A model generated the notes under the pieces. The model was not told the DNA's origin. It searched no databases and worked only from the letters and a program-made list of their open reading frames with translations. From JAPLXD01 sp043802865 (GTDB taxonomy: Bacteria; Patescibacteriota; Minisyncoccia; Moranbacterales; UBA11712): a stretch of DNA of 19,697 nucleotides. Within the stretch, counting starts at the first letter, position 1; each line of letters begins with the position of its first letter. Both the position numbers and the translations under genes were made by a program. Positions 1-6,308 of the stretch are shown here, piece by piece. The stretch is from NCBI GenBank assembly GCA_043802865.1, contig JAZDKQ010000009.1, positions 1 through 19,697 on the forward strand. Reading direction: 5' to 3'.

Positions 1-717
1 AAAGCTATTGGGAGAAAGCCATCCCCATTCCAAGCCCTTGTCGAGAACCAGAACCAGCGCCGAAAGAGACGCTCCGAGCGTTATCGCTCCCCACCAGTCG
101 AACTTAACCGTCTTTTTTTCAGAAACGGATTCTTTGATGAATATCAAAGCCATGAAAAGACCGATGACTCCCACGGGCAAGTTGACCAAAAAAACGCTGC
201 GCCAGCCAAAATTATCAATAAGCGGTCCGCCGACGAGCGGTCCGAAAACGGACGCCGCCGCGAAAGAGGCCGACCAGATGCCAAGAGCCTGGGCTCTTTC
301 TTTTCCTTCTTTGAACGTAACGGCAATGATCGCCATAGCGGTCGGATAATCCGCCGATACCGCGATCGCCTGAACAACTCTGAAAACTATCATCGAACTG
401 AAATTCCAAGCGAGACCCGCCAAGACTGAACCGAAAATGAATATGGAAAAACCCAGAATATAAATTTTTTTTCTCCCGATCGTATCGCCCAGTTTCCCCC
501 AAATGGGCACGAAGATCGCGTTGGCCAGAATATAGGCGGTAACGATCCATCCGGCGGATGAAACCGTGATATTAAATTCTCCGATTATTTTCGGCAGAGC
601 CAGATTGACGATCGTCTGATCCAGTCTCCCGAGAAATGTTCCGACGATGACCGTCAACATGATCAGCCAGCGGAAATTGTCAGGATTATCTTTTGCTCTT
701 TTCAGTTTCTTGAGCAT
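1..717 (-). CDS. MFS multidrug transporter, DHA2/EmrB-QacA type (3' end beyond window)
   Basis: The gene runs off the left edge; 239 N-terminal codons are visible, about half of a 14-helix drug:H+ antiporter. The start is ATG at 717, five bases after the upstream stop, with AAGGA (726-731 region) inside the upstream gene, so translation is probably coupled. Visible family motifs are LDQTIVNLALP in helix 1 (residues 32-42), GKLGDTIGRKK after helix 2 (motif A, about 74-84), RVVQAIAVSADYPTA in helix 4 (motif B, with QA in place of the common QG), GPLVGGPLIDNFGWRSVF in helix 5 (motif C) and FLVNLPVG. These fit proton-driven export of hydrophobic drugs from the cytoplasmic membrane. It closes a MarR-adaptor-adaptor-transporter operon, the usual EmrAB-like layout. 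The substrate cannot be read from sequence. Confidence 0.9.
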   Translation of the reverse strand, partial: MLKKLKRAKDNPDNFRWLIMLTVIVGTFLGRLDQTIVNLALPKIIGEFNITVSSAGWIVTAYILANAIFVPIWGKLGDTIGRKKIYILGFSIFIFGSVLAGLAWNFSSMIVFRVVQAIAVSADYPTAMAIIAVTFKEGKERAQALGIWSASFAAASVFGPLVGGPLIDNFGWRSVFLVNLPVGVIGLFMALIFIKESVSEKKTVKFDWWGAITLGASLSALVLVLDKGLEWGWLSPNSF

Positions 718-722
718 ATTGG

Positions 723-1373
723 CTAGTCCTTATATATCCAGGCTTTGGCCGACATGCCATTTTTGAGTTCCGGATAATCGGAAACACTGAAACGGATTTT
801 CACATCGAATTCTTGCTGTTCTCGGGCGCTGGAAATATTAAACACCACGTCCCCGCTTCTGGCCGTGGGGCTGATCTCGTCAACGACCCCCGAATATTCT
901 TTTGACCCGAAAGCGTCCACCGTGAAAACGGCTTTCTGGCCGACTTTGATTTCACTCAAACCTTTGTTCTCTTCCACCTTCGCGACAACCCGAAGATCCG
1001 CGGGATCGATCATGCTCGCGACCGCTTCTCCGGGAGAAAAATTTTTTCCGATGTCATTTTTGACGGAAAGAACAATCCCTCCGTTTTTCGTTTTCACGAT
1101 ATCATTTCCGATTTGGGCGACAGATTCATTCGCCTCGACATTATCGCCGGCTTTGACGAACAATTTTTGCAAAGTTCCCCCGCTTTGCGAAGACAGATCC
1201 GTTGCCGGAGCCTCCATGGATGATTTTTCGACATATACCCGGCTCTTCGACAAAGAAAGATAGACGAGGGCCACCGCCCCGGCAATTAAAAATGTGAAAA
1301 GGGCAAGTATCATCAGTCTGTTCCGGCTGGAACTATTTTTGTCCGGTTGTTTTTCGTTATTATTATTTTCCAT
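723..1373 (-). CDS. Short HlyD/EmrA-like membrane fusion (adaptor) protein without coiled-coil hairpin
   Basis: 216 residues. An Asn/Gln/Lys-rich cytoplasmic head (1-19) is followed by one membrane helix (about 20-42), then two lipoyl-like halves placed directly against each other (about 62-90 and 92-123; SGGTLQKLFVKAGDNV and GGIVLSVKNDIG), and a beta-barrel domain (about 126-212). Typical EmrA/HlyD proteins are 350-400 residues with a long helical hairpin between the lipoyl halves; here the hairpin is absent, not truncated by a stop. The gene sits 17 bases after the larger adaptor and 5 bases before the MFS transporter, so it is probably the membrane-proximal partner of that transporter. No clear Shine-Dalgarno sequence precedes ATG 1373. 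The family call is firm; the partner assignment is inferred from order. Confidence 0.85.
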   Translation of the reverse strand: MENNNNEKQPDKNSSSRNRLMILALFTFLIAGAVALVYLSLSKSRVYVEKSSMEAPATDLSSQSGGTLQKLFVKAGDNVEANESVAQIGNDIVKTKNGGIVLSVKNDIGKNFSPGEAVASMIDPADLRVVAKVEENKGLSEIKVGQKAVFTVDAFGSKEYSGVVDEISPTARSGDVVFNISSAREQQEFDVKIRFSVSDYPELKNGMSAKAWIYKD

Positions 1374-1390
1374 ATGAATATATTGAAAGC

Positions 1391-2461
1391 TTATTTATTT
1401 AGTTCAAAAACATTGTCCCCGGATGAAAGGCCCGATACCGCTTCCACCATATTATCGGCTCCATATATGCCGGTTTGGATTTCTTTCTTTTCTCTTAAGC
1501 CGTTTTTTGATATATACACGAATTTCTTTCCCCCCTCCTCGAAGACGGCCTCCCGGGGAATAAGCAGGACATCGTTTTTCTTCTCCGCCGCGACAGACAC
1601 GCCGGCGCCCACGCCCGAGCGCAGATCGGAAATATTTTCCCGGAAATTGAACGTCACTTTATAGTTCGAAACATTGTTGATCAGGTCTTCCGTCGGGTCT
1701 ATCGAATTTATTTCAGCGTCAAAAACGCGTCCCGATCCGTCATTCAAAACAATTTGAGCAGAGTCTCCGACATGGATATGCCGAACATCAATTTCAGAGG
1801 CATAAGCTTCGACTTTGAACGAATCCCGGCTGGAAAGAGTGATGATAGCAATATTGGACTGCGCCACTTCCCCTTCTTCAATGTCCTGTTTTGAAACAAC
1901 ACCGTCAAAGGGAGCGGTGATAATGGTTTTGTCGATTTGCGCTCTGGCATTTTCAATATTGGAAAAAGCGGCTGCAACTTTTTCTTCCTGGGAAACAATT
2001 TGCGCTTCGCTGGCCTCAATCTGCTTTTTTTGCGCCTTTTTGTCCGCCGAATTGGCCGTGGCGGTTTTTTTGAGTGATTCGAGCTTGGCTTTTTCTTTTT
2101 TGTAGAGTTCTCTATATTGGTCAAGATCAGCCTGGGAACTTTTTGCGAGATCTACGGATTGGTTGTATTGCGCCTTGAGATCAGCCGCATTTGCGTAGGC
2201 CAGAACCGTTCCGGATTTCACAAAATCTCCGACTTTTTGGGTCAGCTTCGTGATTTTTCCGCCTCTTTCAAAACCCAGTTCAGCGTCGTTTTGAGGCGCG
2301 ATCTTTCCATCCAGATCGAGCAAGTTCTTGATATTCCCCTTTTTGACTTGAAAAGTCGAGTAATCGGGACGTTTGGACATGTTGTTATAAAGAAAACTGG
2401 CCACGATCCCCCCGATCACCAAAATGGCAATGAGACTCGCGCTAAAAATATTTTTATTCAT
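1391..2461 (-). CDS. MacA/HlyD-family efflux adaptor (periplasmic adaptor-type) protein
   Basis: 356 residues with the full adaptor layout: N-terminal membrane helix (about 7-25), first lipoyl half (about 58-92, FERGGKITKLTQKVGDFVKSG), a Lys/Glu/Ala/Gln-rich coiled-coil hairpin (about 93-178), second lipoyl half (about 179-210, ITAPFDGVVSKQDIEEGEV), beta-barrel (about 213-295) and membrane-proximal domain with LLIPREAVFEEGG (about 295-356). Such adaptors link an inner-membrane pump to the outside; in a cell without an outer membrane they probably shape the extracellular exit. It lies 12 bases after marR and 17 before the short adaptor, so it is probably cotranscribed and MarR-controlled. MacA normally works with the ABC pump MacB; no ABC gene is visible, and the pump in this operon is an MFS protein. 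Confidence 0.88.
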   Translation of the reverse strand: MNKNIFSASLIAILVIGGIVASFLYNNMSKRPDYSTFQVKKGNIKNLLDLDGKIAPQNDAELGFERGGKITKLTQKVGDFVKSGTVLAYANAADLKAQYNQSVDLAKSSQADLDQYRELYKKEKAKLESLKKTATANSADKKAQKKQIEASEAQIVSQEEKVAAAFSNIENARAQIDKTIITAPFDGVVSKQDIEEGEVAQSNIAIITLSSRDSFKVEAYASEIDVRHIHVGDSAQIVLNDGSGRVFDAEINSIDPTEDLINNVSNYKVTFNFRENISDLRSGVGAGVSVAAEKKNDVLLIPREAVFEEGGKKFVYISKNGLREKKEIQTGIYGADNMVEAVSGLSSGDNVFELNK

Positions 2462-2473
2462 TCCGGTTATTCA

Positions 2474-2905
2474 TTAGTCGTTAGTTTTTGAAATTTTCTC
2501 CAAAATCCTAAGCATGGATTTTTTTTCTGAATATGTCAATTTATCTATTCGCTTTTTGGCTTTATCCATTTTTTTCTTCAAAAAATTCGCGAGTGACCGT
2601 CTGCCTTTCGGAGTCAAGGAGATGGCGGTCGTCCGTCTGTCTTTTTTGTCTTCAGATCTGGCCACTAGCTTCGCTTTCACAAGGTCGTCAGTAAGAGATG
2701 TCGCCGAGGGCGGCGCAATGAAAAGATGGCTCGCCAAATCCTTCATCAGCACCTCTTTTCCCTCCCTGACAAACCACAGCGCCTCGATCTGAAGTATGGA
2801 AAGCCCACCTGGCCGCCTGCTGTTCTTGAGGCATTGTTTTTTGATCGCCCTCCCCATATTAAACATCAGGGATATGATTTTTTCAGTGATCGGTCTTTTT
2901 TTCAT
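2474..2905 (-). CDS. MarR-family transcriptional regulator
   Basis: 143 residues, a normal MarR length. The winged-helix core is clear: helix-turn-helix around 53-82 (LMKDLASHLFIAPPSATSLT) and a wing with EDKKDRRTTAISLTPKGR (85-102), including the conserved DRR. Flanking N- and C-terminal helices should form the dimer. It is the first gene of the efflux operon and overlaps its own predicted operator downstream of the promoter, so autorepression relieved by a small ligand is the likely mode. ATG 2905 was chosen because the protein begins in register with the family; the leader is AT-rich without a good Shine-Dalgarno sequence. The regulator family is certain; the inducer is unknown. Confidence 0.93.
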   Translation of the reverse strand: MKKRPITEKIISLMFNMGRAIKKQCLKNSRRPGGLSILQIEALWFVREGKEVLMKDLASHLFIAPPSATSLTDDLVKAKLVARSEDKKDRRTTAISLTPKGRRSLANFLKKKMDKAKKRIDKLTYSEKKSMLRILEKISKTND

Positions 2906-2922
2906 AATATTTATTTTATTAC

Positions 2923-2942
2923 CTAATTATTAGATATTCTAA
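2923..2942. promoter_or_regulatory. Probable MarR operator (overlapping palindromes)
   Basis: The 20 bases CTAATTATTAGATATTCTAA hold two overlapping dyads: CTAAT-T-ATTAG (2923-2933) and TTAG-ATATT-CTAA (2930-2942), giving three TTAG/CTAA half-sites. They lie just downstream of the predicted start near 2943, where a bound repressor would block the operon. A wider TTATTAC/GTAATAA pair (2916-2922, 2943-2949) frames them. AT-rich dyads of this size at the regulator's own promoter are usual for MarR proteins; binding itself is inferred. Confidence 0.55.
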
Positions 2943-2950
2943 GTAATAAT

Positions 2951-2978
2951 AAAATAGCACGCCGATATTTTTTGTCAA
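2951..2978 (-). promoter_or_regulatory. Promoter of the marR-efflux operon
   Basis: On the minus strand a perfect -35 TTGACA (2973-2978) is followed after 16 bases by TATTTT (2951-2956). Transcription would begin near 2943, leaving a leader of about 38 bases before ATG 2905. A register with an 18-base spacer and TTTTAT is also possible. Confidence 0.65.
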
Positions 2979-3002
2979 GATGTGTCCAAAAAAGGCCCGG
3001 AC

Positions 3003-3011
3003 TTATCCACA
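3003..3011 (+). promoter_or_regulatory. DnaA-box-like 9-mer TTATCCACA
   Basis: A perfect match to the classical DnaA box lies between two divergent promoters, 21 bases before the -35 of the plus-strand promoter. A second perfect copy sits in the promoter region before the glycosyltransferase gene. A single box does not make an origin; a regulatory role is only possible. Confidence 0.35.
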
Positions 3012-3032
3012 ACATCCCTGAAATTTGCCTTC

Positions 3033-3061
3033 TTGCGCGGTTTTGAAAGCAATTGTATAAT
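3033..3061 (+). promoter_or_regulatory. Promoter of the 239-residue protein gene
   Basis: TTGCGC (3033-3038), a 17-base spacer and a perfect TATAAT (3056-3061). Transcription should begin near 3068, about 97 bases before the chosen ATG at 3165. Confidence 0.65.
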
Positions 3062-3164
3062 CAAAGAGTAATACAAAAATACAAATAAAAAGCAGTTGTT
3101 TCGGAATAGGGGGATTTTTGGTTTGACCAGCATCCAACATGCCAAAGCAACCGCAAAGAAATAC

Positions 3165-3884
3165 ATGCCAAAAAAGAAAACCAACGAAAAAGATCGAGAA
3201 CTTCAAAAGATTGCCGCAATTCGCGAAATGATCGCAGGCGCCGAACGGACGATTGCGTCCGCGCGGGCGATGCTATCTCAGATTGAAGGCCCGTCGGGAA
3301 AGACCTCCCGCCGGACAGTCGCTCCGACTTCAGATGAGGAAGGAGAGATCGTCGAAGGAGTTTTTGACGGACAAGTCATGATTGGAACCGACGGAAAGCA
3401 GTATCCCGTCCCGGCCAACTATGCTTCCAAATCGAAGCTGGTCGAGGGCGATATGCTGAAACTCACGATCACTCCGGACGGTTCTTTTGTTTATAAGCAG
3501 ATCGGTCCTATTGAACGAAAAAGAGTGATTGGTATCGTCAGTCAGGATGATCTTGGGAATTTCGTCGTCATCGCCGAAGGAAAAGTATATCGCGTTCTTC
3601 TCGCCTCTGTCACCTATTTCAAAGCCGATATGAGCGACGAAGTGACGATCGTGGTGCCGCGGGACAGCGAAACAGTCTGGGCGGCGATCGAAAATCTTGT
3701 GAAAAAAGGTTCGGGCGTATTTTCTTCGGAAAGTCTTGAAAATGAAGATCAACCCGAAAAAAAAGTCGCCCAAACCATGGAAGACAATCTCGGGCGTGAC
3801 GGCAAGCTGGAAGTCGACCTTATGGACGAATGGACGCCGGATGTTGACAAGCTTCGCACCGAAATAGGCAAATCCTCTATCTAA
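3165..3884 (+). CDS. Conserved CPR-type protein of unknown function (239 aa)
   Basis: A Lys-rich start (MPKKKTNEKDRELQ) leads into a helical stretch (about 8-42), then a beta-rich core (about 58-165) opening with EGEIVEGVFDGQVMIG and the conserved-looking YPVPANYASKSKLVEGDMLKL, then an acidic tail. The core reads like a small beta-barrel followed by a second beta domain (KRVIGIVSQDDLGNFVVIAEGKVYRVLL). I recall similar proteins as common in Candidate Phyla Radiation genomes, sometimes labelled ribosomal protein L7/L12 in databases; nothing here supports that label. ATG 3165 is preferred to an in-frame TTG at 3096, since the 23 extra residues do not look like the family start. No signal peptide or membrane helix, so it is probably cytoplasmic. 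It has its own promoter and is followed by a GtrA gene 31 bases on. Confidence 0.8.
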   Translation: MPKKKTNEKDRELQKIAAIREMIAGAERTIASARAMLSQIEGPSGKTSRRTVAPTSDEEGEIVEGVFDGQVMIGTDGKQYPVPANYASKSKLVEGDMLKLTITPDGSFVYKQIGPIERKRVIGIVSQDDLGNFVVIAEGKVYRVLLASVTYFKADMSDEVTIVVPRDSETVWAAIENLVKKGSGVFSSESLENEDQPEKKVAQTMEDNLGRDGKLEVDLMDEWTPDVDKLRTEIGKSSI

Positions 3885-3915
3885 GTAATTTACAATAAAA
3901 ACAAAAAACAAAAAA

Positions 3916-4542
3916 ATGGCAAAAACAAACCAAGTCCAGCGACTAAGTGGAAGAGACATTCTCTTTGGAGCCATCAATGGCCTCATCTTCGGTGCGCTTC
4001 TTCCGGTCGTGCTCAAAAATATGAACATTCAGATGTCAGCCAGCAAAGGGGTTGTCATCGCAATAGCTTTTACCGTTCTTGCAGCAGTCGGAGTGGCTAT
4101 CGGCTATTTTCTGTCAAAGTATATCAAAATAATTTTTCAAATCGCGAAATTCGGATGCGTCGGCGCGGCCAATTTTGCCGTTGACATCGGCATCCTGAAT
4201 CTGTTGATTTTTCTGTCGGGAACGGCTGTCGGAGTCGCCTATATCGCCTTCAAAGTGATTTCTTTCACCTTTGCCGTTACAAACAGCTATCTTTGGAACA
4301 AGATTTGGACTTTCAAAAAAGTTGACACGAAGGAAACGGGAAAAGAATTTGGCCAGTTTATAATAATCAGCATAATTGGACTCATCTTGAACGCCGCCGT
4401 CGCGGGTTTTCTCGTGATTGTCATTGGACCGATGGGCGGAATAAAAGTGAAAACCTGGGCCAGTGTCTCCGCCGTTGTCGCTTCCGTCTGCGTCATGGCA
4501 TGGAACTTCCTCGGCTACAAATTCTGGGTGTTTAAGAAATAA
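3916..4542 (+). CDS. GtrA-family membrane protein with N-terminal extension
   Basis: 208 residues. The GtrA domain spans about 75-208, with FGCVGAANFAVDIGILNLLIF in its first helix, the loop NSYLWNKIWTFKK (123-135) and the closing WNFLGYKFWVFKK (196-208), both hallmarks of the family. GtrA-type proteins are thought to move lipid-linked sugars across the membrane for cell-surface glycan synthesis. The usual protein has four helices and about 120-140 residues; this one adds about 70 residues with two further helices (about 14-34 and 45-68), giving six. The start follows an A-rich leader without a Shine-Dalgarno sequence. A partner flippase or glucosyltransferase is not adjacent; the GT39-like enzyme at 16353 lies 12 kb away. 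Confidence 0.88.
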   Translation: MAKTNQVQRLSGRDILFGAINGLIFGALLPVVLKNMNIQMSASKGVVIAIAFTVLAAVGVAIGYFLSKYIKIIFQIAKFGCVGAANFAVDIGILNLLIFLSGTAVGVAYIAFKVISFTFAVTNSYLWNKIWTFKKVDTKETGKEFGQFIIISIIGLILNAAVAGFLVIVIGPMGGIKVKTWASVSAVVASVCVMAWNFLGYKFWVFKK

Positions 4543-4566
4543 ACCGCACTATATCGCTTATTCGAA

Positions 4567-4599
4567 CGAGGTTGGTTTTTTCTGGCCTCGCTTTTGATT
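4567..4599 (+). terminator. Weak candidate terminator after the gtrA-like gene
   Basis: CGAGG (4567-4571) and CCTCG (4586-4590) can form a five-pair stem with a 14-base loop, followed by CTTTTGATTTT. The stem is short and the T-run interrupted, so termination would be partial at best. It overlaps the dnaX promoter. Confidence 0.25.
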
Positions 4600-4622
4600 T
4601 TTCACTTCAAACGCGATAGAAT
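4594..4622 (+). promoter_or_regulatory. Promoter of the dnaX unit, predicted leaderless
   Basis: TTGATT (4594-4599), a 17-base spacer and TAGAAT (4617-4622). Seven bases below the -10 lies the A of the dnaX ATG at 4629, so the mRNA could start at or next to the start codon. The short stretch before the ATG has no Shine-Dalgarno sequence. Confidence 0.55.
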
Positions 4623-4628
4623 GCATCT

Positions 4629-6221
4629 ATGAGTACCACTCTCTATCGAAAATACAGGCCGGCGACATTCGGCGAGTTGATCGGGCAAAAACATGTCGTC
4701 CAGACCCTCAAAAACGCTGTGAAATCGGAGCGAATCGGGCAGGCGTATCTTTTTGCGGGTCCGCGCGGAACTGGAAAAACCTCGATTGCGCGGATTTTTG
4801 CCAAGACCATCAATTGCACGAGCTTAAAAAACGGAGAGCCGTGCCTCAAATGTGATTCTTGCCAGAATATTCTTGACGGACGCGCGCTTGATATCATCGA
4901 AATCGATGCCGCTTCGAATACAGGCGTGGATAATATTCGGGAATTGCGCGAGACCGTGAAATTGCCGCCATCATCCCTCAAATACAAAGTATATATCATC
5001 GACGAAGTCCATATGCTTTCGGGCGGCGCCTTCAATGCCCTGCTAAAAACTCTTGAAGAACCGCCGGCCAATGCTGTCTTTATATTGGCCACTACAGAGG
5101 TTCACAAAATTCCGGAGACTATTCTTTCACGCGTTCAACGATTCGATTTTACCCGACTCACAATCGAAGAGATTATCAATCGTCTTGATGAAATCGCCAA
5201 GCTCGAAAAAGTGAAGGTTGACCGCGAAGCGCTCGAGATCATCGCCTCTTCTTCAGAAGGAGGGATGCGAAACGCCGAAAGTCTGCTCGGCCAGATCATC
5301 GCGCTCGAAGACAAGAAGATCACAACAAGAGAAGTTGAATTCATCTTGGGAACCGTTTCGGAAAAATTCACGGCCGAATTTGTCGATCTCGTCATCCAAA
5401 AAAAATACGCCGAGGTTTTTTCAAAGATCGGAGAACTTCACGAAATAGGGATCGATTTCAAAAATTTTGCGAAATCCCTGCTCAACTATTTGCGGCAGAT
5501 GTTGGTTTTGAAAATAAACCCCGATCTGGGGCAAAAACTATCGTACGAAATCACAAAAGAAAGGCTTGGGCAGATAAAAAAACAAATCGCAAGCGTCGAA
5601 ACAGAGGAAATTTTGAATTTTATCAATATTCTTCAAGAAAATACGGAAAAGTTCAAATCCAGCCCGATCCCTCAGCTTTTTCTCGAGGTAAGTATAGCTA
5701 AGATAGCCTCGCAAAACCCATCATCTCCAAGAGCCGAGCTCTTGGAGGATAGCAGAAATGAAATTATAGATAAACCGCAATCCCCCGCCCCAAAAGTTGA
5801 AGAAAAAAATAGTGCTGATAAATCTCAAATAAAAACAATTTCAACAAAAAAACCAAAAACAACCAATAAAAATAATTCCGCTGATCTTGACCTTGTCATT
5901 TTCAACTGGCAAGAAATCATCAATTCTCTCAAAAGCTACAATCATTCTCTCTCCTCCGTTCTCAAGATGTGCCAGCCGGTTCTTATTGAAGGGAAATATC
6001 TGTTTCTTCGCACAAAATATTCTTTCTACAACGACAAAATTTCCGATACGCAAAACCGGTTGACAATCGAAAAAGCAATTGATAAGATGACGGGCATTGA
6101 TTTGAAGCTCAAGCCCATCACCGAAAAAGATTTTTCCGCCCAGCATCCTGATTTCAAAGAGAAAAAAGGCCTCCTGCAAGAAGCCGCCGACATTTTCGGA
6201 GGGAAAATAGTGAAAGACTAA
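4629..6221 (+). CDS. dnaX: DNA polymerase III subunit gamma/tau (clamp loader)
   Basis: 530 residues. The protein is the ATPase of the clamp loader, which opens the sliding clamp and places it on primed DNA. Visible motifs: YRPATFGELIGQ (9-20), Walker A GPRGTGKT (44-51), a zinc site with Cys63, Cys72, Cys75 and Cys78, Walker B VYIIDEVHML (121-130), sensor 1 ILATTE (152-157) and the arginine-finger SRVQRF (167-172). Domain III ends near 365, then a low-complexity Lys/Pro/Ser linker (about 365-415) leads to a C-terminal region (about 416-530) that would be tau-specific. The linker holds a slippery A-run with an immediate out-of-frame stop and a perfect hairpin. The stop lies one base before tRNA-Gln. 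Start ATG 4629 gives the exact family N-terminus (MSTTLYRKYRP). Confidence 0.97.
   Translation: MSTTLYRKYRPATFGELIGQKHVVQTLKNAVKSERIGQAYLFAGPRGTGKTSIARIFAKTINCTSLKNGEPCLKCDSCQNILDGRALDIIEIDAASNTGVDNIRELRETVKLPPSSLKYKVYIIDEVHMLSGGAFNALLKTLEEPPANAVFILATTEVHKIPETILSRVQRFDFTRLTIEEIINRLDEIAKLEKVKVDREALEIIASSSEGGMRNAESLLGQIIALEDKKITTREVEFILGTVSEKFTAEFVDLVIQKKYAEVFSKIGELHEIGIDFKNFAKSLLNYLRQMLVLKINPDLGQKLSYEITKERLGQIKKQIASVETEEILNFINILQENTEKFKSSPIPQLFLEVSIAKIASQNPSSPRAELLEDSRNEIIDKPQSPAPKVEEKNSADKSQIKTISTKKPKTTNKNNSADLDLVIFNWQEIINSLKSYNHSLSSVLKMCQPVLIEGKYLFLRTKYSFYNDKISDTQNRLTIEKAIDKMTGIDLKLKPITEKDFSAQHPDFKEKKGLLQEAADIFGGKIVKD
5724..5748 (+). repeat. Perfect 10-bp inverted repeat in the dnaX linker
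   Basis: CTCCAAGAGC (5725-5734) and GCTCTTGGAG (5738-5747) are separated by CGA, with one extra G-U pair outside. In RNA this is a stable hairpin inside the linker-coding part of dnaX, ending about 56 bases before the slippery A-run. No T-run follows, so it is not a standard terminator. Confidence 0.7.
5804..5812 (+). promoter_or_regulatory. Candidate slippery site A-AAA-AAT with out-of-frame UAG in dnaX
   Basis: Zero-frame codons are GAA AAA AAT AGT. A -1 ribosomal slip on the A-run, or one extra A added by RNA polymerase, brings UAG (5810-5812) into frame at once. The product would be about 394 residues, covering the ATPase and collar domains like bacterial gamma. The seven As run 5803-5809. 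Position and result match known dnaX systems; use of the site is inferred. Confidence 0.45.
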
Positions 6222-6222
6222 C

Positions 6223-6293
6223 TGCCCGGTAGCCAAGTGGTAAGGCAGGGGCCTTTGAAGCCTCCACCGTAGGTCCGAATCCTACCCGGGCAA
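6223..6293 (+). tRNA. trnQ: tRNA-Gln (anticodon UUG)
   Basis: All stems fold: acceptor TGCCCGG (6223-6229) with CCGGGCA (6286-6292), D stem GCC/GGC, anticodon stem GGGGC/GCCTC (6248-6252 with one G-U pair), loop CTTTGAA with anticodon TTG (6255-6257), T stem GTAGG/CCTAC with loop TCCGAAT. Discriminator A6293 is followed by CCG, so CCA is not encoded and must be added by enzyme. The gene is wedged between dnaX (one base before it) and obg (15 bases after), and is probably cut from their shared transcript. Confidence 0.95.
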
Positions 6294-6308
6294 CCGAAAA
6301 ACACTTTT

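Noticed and set aside
3003..3011. Replication origin
   Set aside because: Only one DnaA box here and one at 16284; no cluster of boxes, no AT-rich unwinding repeat array and no dnaA or dnaN gene beside them.
3096..3164. Longer N-terminus of the 239-residue protein from TTG 3096
   Set aside because: TTG start without a ribosome site; ATG 3165 gives a Lys-rich start typical of a real N-terminus.
3330..4028. 232-codon open frame on the minus strand
   Set aside because: It lies opposite the 239-residue and GtrA-like genes, has no ribosome site and a composition typical of a mirrored frame.
6294..6296. Encoded CCA end of tRNA-Gln
   Set aside because: The bases are CCG, so the tail is not genomically encoded.
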